From Nemertoderma westbladi (lineage: Eukaryota; Xenacoelomorpha; Nemertodermatida; Nemertodermatidae), in the NCBI GenBank assembly GCA_032718475.1, contig JAUCBJ010008986.1:1-24229 (forward strand): a DNA stretch of 24,229 bases. Reading direction: 5' to 3'. Below the pieces are notes generated by a model, which had not been told where the DNA came from, did not search any database, and saw nothing but the letters and a program-made list of their open reading frames with translations. A program made the translations under genes and the position numbers. Below, one piece after another: positions 20,175-24,229 of this stretch. How positions within the stretch are numbered: position 1 is the first letter of the stretch; each line of letters opens with the position of its first letter.

Positions 20175-20429
20175 ATATGTACGCCGAGCACGTTCGGCGC
20201 AGCACTAGAACTTGCGCCGGGAGCTGGCGCAGAAATGTGCTACGCCGGGCAATGAGCCGGAAGGGTCGGCGCAGAGATGTGCTATACGCCGGCGTAGCCG
20301 GCGGAGCACTGGCAATGGTAGAGATGCTGCGCTCGGCGCAGCAGGCGTCGAAATATTCCCGGCGTCGACGCTGCAGAAATTGACCCGGCGCCGGAGCAGG
20401 AATCAGCCCAGCACACCCGGCGTACATAT
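20175..20429. mobile_element. GC- and CpG-rich short inverted-repeat patch
   Basis: ATATGTACGCCGAG at the left (20175-20188) and CCCGGCGTACATAT at the right (20416-20429) form a short inverted repeat around about 255 bp. The patch is far richer in G+C and CpG than its surroundings. GGCGCAG/GGCGCA recurs at 20196, 20226, 20268, 20335 and 20444 (the last just outside), interleaved with ACGCCGG words. Overlapping arginine-rich ORFs appear on both strands and are a product of the composition, not genes. It may be a MITE-like element; no target duplication was found. Confidence 0.45.
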
Positions 20430-20484
20430 TTGCCTGGCTGCCTGGCGCAAAAATCAGCCGAACCTAGCACCAGGCAGACAGTGA

Positions 20485-20935
20485 GACTGAGACAGCAGAC
20501 ATGCGTACATCAGTACATCAGACCAACAGCACAGCAACACAATCAGACAATAACAACTGGCCATGCAGGAGGCAGAAAGGAAACTCACACTGCAGCACTG
20601 ACTGACTGCAACGTATTATTTACGTATTAACCTTATGCTGTTATGCAGTAGGCAGGTAGGCTATCACAGTTCCAGGTTCCAGCTATCAGCTGATCAGTCA
20701 TTATTGCTATTGGTCATAGTCAGTTTATTTATTTACATAATATTGCTGTGTATTGTATAAGCTATATTTATATTATATTATATTATTTGGATGGAGACAC
20801 CGCCAGACCACTGTGGTAGAAGCGTATAAATAAAACTGCACATATAATAACACAGGCAGACAGAATGAAGTTGAACAGTGAATAAAACAAAACGACTTAT
20901 ACTATGACACTATTGATAATGAAACAATTTATTAC
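20485..20935. other. Intergenic, nothing recognised
   Basis: CAG/ACA-rich, then AT-rich sequence including a short TATAT run near 20770. No gene or inverted repeat could be supported. Confidence 0.5.
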
Positions 20936-20939
20936 CGAC

Positions 20940-21655
20940 ACACATGTGTAACCATTGGAAATTACAGTTCAATGACTCCAAGTACAAGGTCATGCATACA
21001 TCTATGTTCTAGAAATCCCCAAGCAACTTTTTACACAATGAATGGACGGACACTTTTATCCGCAACCGAGGAACGTGATTTTGGAATTACATTTACACCA
21101 GACTTGTCCTTCACAGCATCACAGCTCACTGCACAAAGACTGCAGCCCGCGCCATGCGAGTCGTACATTTAATACGAAGAACTTTTACATATTTGGAAGC
21201 TCCGATGTTTACCCTCTGACCCTGTTATACAAATCCCTTGTTCGGCCTCTCCTTGAATACGACACAGTTGTTTGTTCGCCATTCCTCCGACATGATAAAT
21301 ATTGAACGTCTTGAACAAGTACAACACCGTGTGGTCACTCGCCTTGTACAGTTGTACTATCGCTGGCTGAGTTGTCATATGAAAACCGACTACTTGCACT
21401 CAAACTACCGACATTAATATATCGCCGTGTACTAGCCGACCTTATAACAACATACAAGTTTATCAACGGGATTGACAAAATTGAGCGAAGTAATTTCTTC
21501 CAGTTTCGTTCCTAACTCCACCAATGCTAACACGCAACAACTTTGCAGACAGCGTTGTAAACATTTGGAATCCTTTACCATTACCGGAAAGTGTTGTTAA
21601 TGCACGTAATACCCTTGGTACTCCATGATTGAGCATATTCAAAATAGACTAGACT
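20940..21655 (+). pseudogene. Non-LTR retrotransposon RT C-terminal fragment (CR1/Jockey-type)
   Basis: Segments in several frames match the region downstream of the RT palm in CR1/Jockey-type ORF2 proteins. They are NGRTLLSATEERDFGITFTP with DLSF; LYKSLVRPLLEYDTVVCSPF; IERLEQVQHRVVTRLV; LSYENRLLALKLPTL and YRRVLADLITTYKFINGI; and lastly FADSVVNIWNPLPLPESVVN. The catalytic part of RT and the endonuclease are absent, which fits the 5' truncation usual for this class. Several frameshifts and stops make it dead. The 3' UTR and tail boundary are not clear, and no target duplication was identified. Confidence 0.8.
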
Positions 21656-21902
21656 GCGAAATGTCCCTTAAAATGAATATATAGGCCTAGTGATACTCCT
21701 GTGCGCCAAGTGGCAGTCAGCAGTAGCGAAAGCGATATCTTTCGGATACAACGATATCTTTATTAAAATCTAGCTACAGTACCTATTATTTTCATTTTTT
21801 TCAATCCCCAAAAAACACTTTTTTGTGTTAAATTTTAAAATAGTGATTTTTTATGTTTAATTGTTTTCCTATCTTTTGTAGTTACTTTACTTTGCGCGTT
21901 TT
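21656..21902. other. Intergenic after the non-LTR fragment
   Basis: AT-rich, with one TAGGCCTA word (21684). It may include the 3' UTR of the non-LTR element; no feature is defined. Confidence 0.4.
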
Positions 21903-22115
21903 ACCCAGCAAATACATATCCAGCGATTAGCACGCTAATAGCGGGACATACCATCCTGCTAATATCCCGCTATTTTTATAAGATAATATCCGGATAATCG
22001 CCGTAAAAGTGGTCCCCGCTATAGCGGTGTTTTTAGCGGGATAATTATCCGGTTTTTAGCGGTTCCTTAGCGGCACTTTAGCGTGGATTTAGCGGCATTT
22101 GTAGCTGCCCAGGTT
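21903..22115. repeat. Dyad-rich TAGCGG repeat, possible MITE
   Basis: About 210 bp packed with TAGCGG/CCGCTA words in both orientations, including the perfect dyad CCGCTATAGCGG near 22018. The pair GATAATATCCGGATAAT and GGGATAATTATCCGG also recurs. The outer parts, CCAGCAAATACATATCCAGC on the left and the reverse complement of GTAGCTGCCCAGG on the right, are loosely inverted. It looks like a small palindromic element; boundaries are approximate and no target duplication is certain. Confidence 0.55.
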
Positions 22116-22220
22116 AAAAAAAAATCGCTTTGTCTAATCACATGGCGTTCCTTGTGCATACTCTGTGGAGAGAGGATGGGAGGGGGGCGGGGGGAGGGCT
22201 GGAGTGGTTAGCCTACCTTA

Positions 22221-23479
22221 CAGTACCTATCTCATTCTAGATACCGTTTCTCAAACTGGGTACCTTTTCTCTTACCTCACTCTTACTAACTCAAACCTGT
22301 CTGGTTTACTCAAACCCAACTCAAACTCGCGTAACCACCCACTGTGCACTGTGTAGCATTCATACAACAAGCTGTCTGTGTTTAATGGCCCACTCGCTTC
22401 TGTTATACTCTCTGCCTACGGGTTTGATGGTCTCCTGCTGTTATAACATTCCCTAAACTTGATTTGTTTGTGTGTAATTAACTCCAGTAGACAGTGAGAA
22501 TTAAGTTGCAGACTCAGTGACTTAATTTATTTTTAAATTTCAGAATAAAAAAATTATATGCTAAATTATTAAACTGAAGATTGATTAATTTTTTATTACA
22601 TTTATTAAGTATGTATGACTCATAACATATTAACGTTATTTTACATTAAAATATAACCATATAATATAACCAACCAATTTTATAAATTTATTTTAATGTC
22701 GCGTATATTTCGCTAATGTTTCTAATGTTTAACTTTAATGTTTTACTAATGTTTAATTCTCTATTACATCGTCAATACAATTATTCGCAATACATCCAGG
22801 TGTGGGTACAGGTACACCGGGCATAGGGGACAGAGGAAACCTCTGTAATTATAGACCTGGCCATATTTATAGGGGGGGGGGGGGGGGGGGGGTGTTACGA
22901 GGTCCCATATGCACTAATAATTCTTAATTAACAATTAGATTTTTAAACTGATATGTCTTGTAAGGCACCAATTAACATCAAACAGACAGACAACAGAGCA
23001 CCAATTTCCCACAACAATATTCCCACAATTAAAACTTTCTCTACAAACAGACCGAGCCAGTGTGGTTTAGTTAACAACATACATTTAGTAAAGCCCACAA
23101 AGGAACTGCGTAATTGACATGTCTTTTATGAGACACACGCAAGCCGGCCTGCCCAGCTTATGTAATTCAACCCATTAACTTAAGAACCCAAGTAACAGAC
23201 AGAGGCCCCTTCCCCATGTGGTGCCTCACTCAACCAGAGTGTAATTATCCTTCCCGTACAGGAAGAGTAATGCTGAGTATGGCACGGTAGGAGGTCAACC
23301 TAACTCAAACCATGGCGTCAGACTCTAGTTTGAGTTAGATTGAGCTGGCTGCATCTTTCTGATTTCTCAACTCTTACCCCAGTCTTACCTACTGAAATTC
23401 TCCGTTGACTATCATTAGTAAAAGGTTTGAGAAATGATACCCAGTTTGACAAATAATATTCAGAATGAGATAGGGACTG
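22221..23479. mobile_element. TA-flanked inverted-repeat element, 1259 bp
   Basis: The left end CAGTACCTATCTCATTCT and right end AGAATGAGATAGGGACTG are inverted. The similarity continues inward through the TCTCAAACTGGGTA block, about 42 of 51 positions by eye. TA lies immediately outside both ends (22219-22220, 23480-23481). A CAGT start and TA duplication fit a Tc1/mariner-type non-autonomous element, although a 2-bp match can occur by chance. No transposase ORF is present. The interior is AT-rich, with a 21-bp poly-G tract and repeated ACTCAAAC/GTTTGAGT words near both ends. Confidence 0.65.
22872..22892. repeat. Homopolymer run (G)21
   Basis: Twenty-one G bases inside the TA-flanked element. 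A further run of 14 G lies at 23808-23821. Confidence 0.95.
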
Positions 23480-23491
23480 TACCTACCATAT

Positions 23492-24229
23492 ATGCCTACA
23501 CTCTACGGCTCTACACCTACAATACTCTATACAAACTGAGATGCAATCGTTTGAGTATAATAGGAGAATATATAATGCATCAAGACTTAGGAGTATCCTA
23601 TATAACTTTAAGCGATCATCAAAAAATATTAATTCGATTATTAAAATCTATATATTTTATCTTATTTACAACCATATTAGATAATTCATAATTATGAATT
23701 TTTTAAAAAGAATAAATTGTAAACTGTTTTTAATCGATTATTCGAAGATAAGAAACCATATATCTATCCAATAATTTCAGTTTTCTGCAAATTGAGGTAG
23801 TGTCGAAGGGGGGGGGGGGGGTTGGGGTTGGTGGTTTATGTAAATGCAGTTTAATTTTTGACCGTTTAATATTTTTTTTGTTCACTGCAAAAATGTACAA
23901 TTGAAAATTTAAATACAGTACATATTGTATGTACTATAACAACTGTAAACTGTAGGTGCTGTAACCTGAGATACTGTAGGTATTGTATAAAATTATCCCC
24001 GTGAGATAATTACTAAATTTTTTCCTTTGTTTAAACTTTTTTAGTTTAAACTCCCAGTGTTATTATTTCGAAGTGCTTAATGTTGTTAGGATGTTGTAAA
24101 TCATTTTAATTATCAAAAACGTCATTGGCTTTAATTATGGTAAACTTGTGAAAGTTCATAAAAATTCAAACATCGTGCTATGATCGTTCATATTTTAGGC
24201 ACTGTACTGTATTGTTGATATAAATAAAT
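23492..24229. other. AT-rich terminal stretch, nothing recognised
   Basis: No gene is supported. The 85-residue ORF spanning 23434-23691 begins inside the right inverted repeat of the preceding element and has no domain. A (G)14 tract is at 23808-23821. GTTTAAAC occurs twice near 24030-24052. Confidence 0.5.

Noticed and set aside
20158-20484. Overlapping arginine- and alanine-rich ORFs on both strands
   Set aside because: All frames are open because the patch is CpG-rich and stop-poor. No frame shows a domain or a sensible start context.
23434-23691. Plus-strand 85-residue ORF
   Set aside because: It begins within the right inverted repeat of the TA-flanked element and has no recognisable content.

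Overview
The window is AT-rich, repeat-dominated nuclear DNA from an invertebrate animal. BEL/Pao LTR retrotransposons are known only from metazoans, and one decayed copy fills 6.27-12 kb. No intron-containing host gene, intact host CDS, rRNA, functional tRNA or CRISPR array could be supported. The species cannot be named from the sequence.

Layout. (1) 1-2547 and 2965-5990 are two closely similar copies of one non-coding segment in the same orientation, offset by 2964 bp. Each carries a 73-nt tRNA-like relic on the minus strand and a 48-nt perfect or near-perfect hairpin. (2) Copy B alone has a 498-bp inverted-repeat element (5422-5919), with the matching uninterrupted site in copy A. A second copy of that element starts 70 bp further on and breaks off at about 6270. 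(3) At that break begins a BEL/Pao element without its 5' LTR or the start of gag. The rest of its protein order is readable: partial gag, zinc knuckles, aspartic protease, reverse transcriptase, RNase H, integrase and the C-terminal domain. Frameshifts and stops split it, so it is a pseudogene. (4) 11.98-13.6 kb is AT-rich: a probable 3' LTR, then a diverged 177-bp direct repeat. (5) 13622-15152 holds fragments of an unrecognised protein in shifting frames, ending in a Lys/Arg-rich tail.

(6) 15.2-17.5 kb has no gene, but a third copy of the hairpin lies at 16464-16512, with paired base changes that keep its stem. (7) 17579-20105 is an inverted-repeat element with nine copies of a palindromic TTTCCCGATCGGGAAA-type motif near its ends. 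A second, hAT-like element (18858-19700, 8-bp target duplication GTCTTAGC) is inserted in it. (8) 20175-20429 is a short GC- and CpG-rich element-like patch. (9) 20.94-21.65 kb is the decayed C-terminal end of a non-LTR (CR1/Jockey-type) reverse transcriptase ORF. (10) 21903-22115 is a small dyad-rich repeat, and 22221-23479 a TA-flanked inverted-repeat element. (11) The last 700 bp are AT-rich with nothing recognised.

These parts are layers of mobile-element insertion, duplication and decay rather than a working pathway. The order of events is partly readable: segment duplication, then the inverted-repeat insertion in copy B; and the 17.6-20.1 kb element before the hAT-like insertion inside it. 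The items least explained are the covarying hairpin family, the unrecognised 13.6-15.2 kb protein and the palindrome-rich element.
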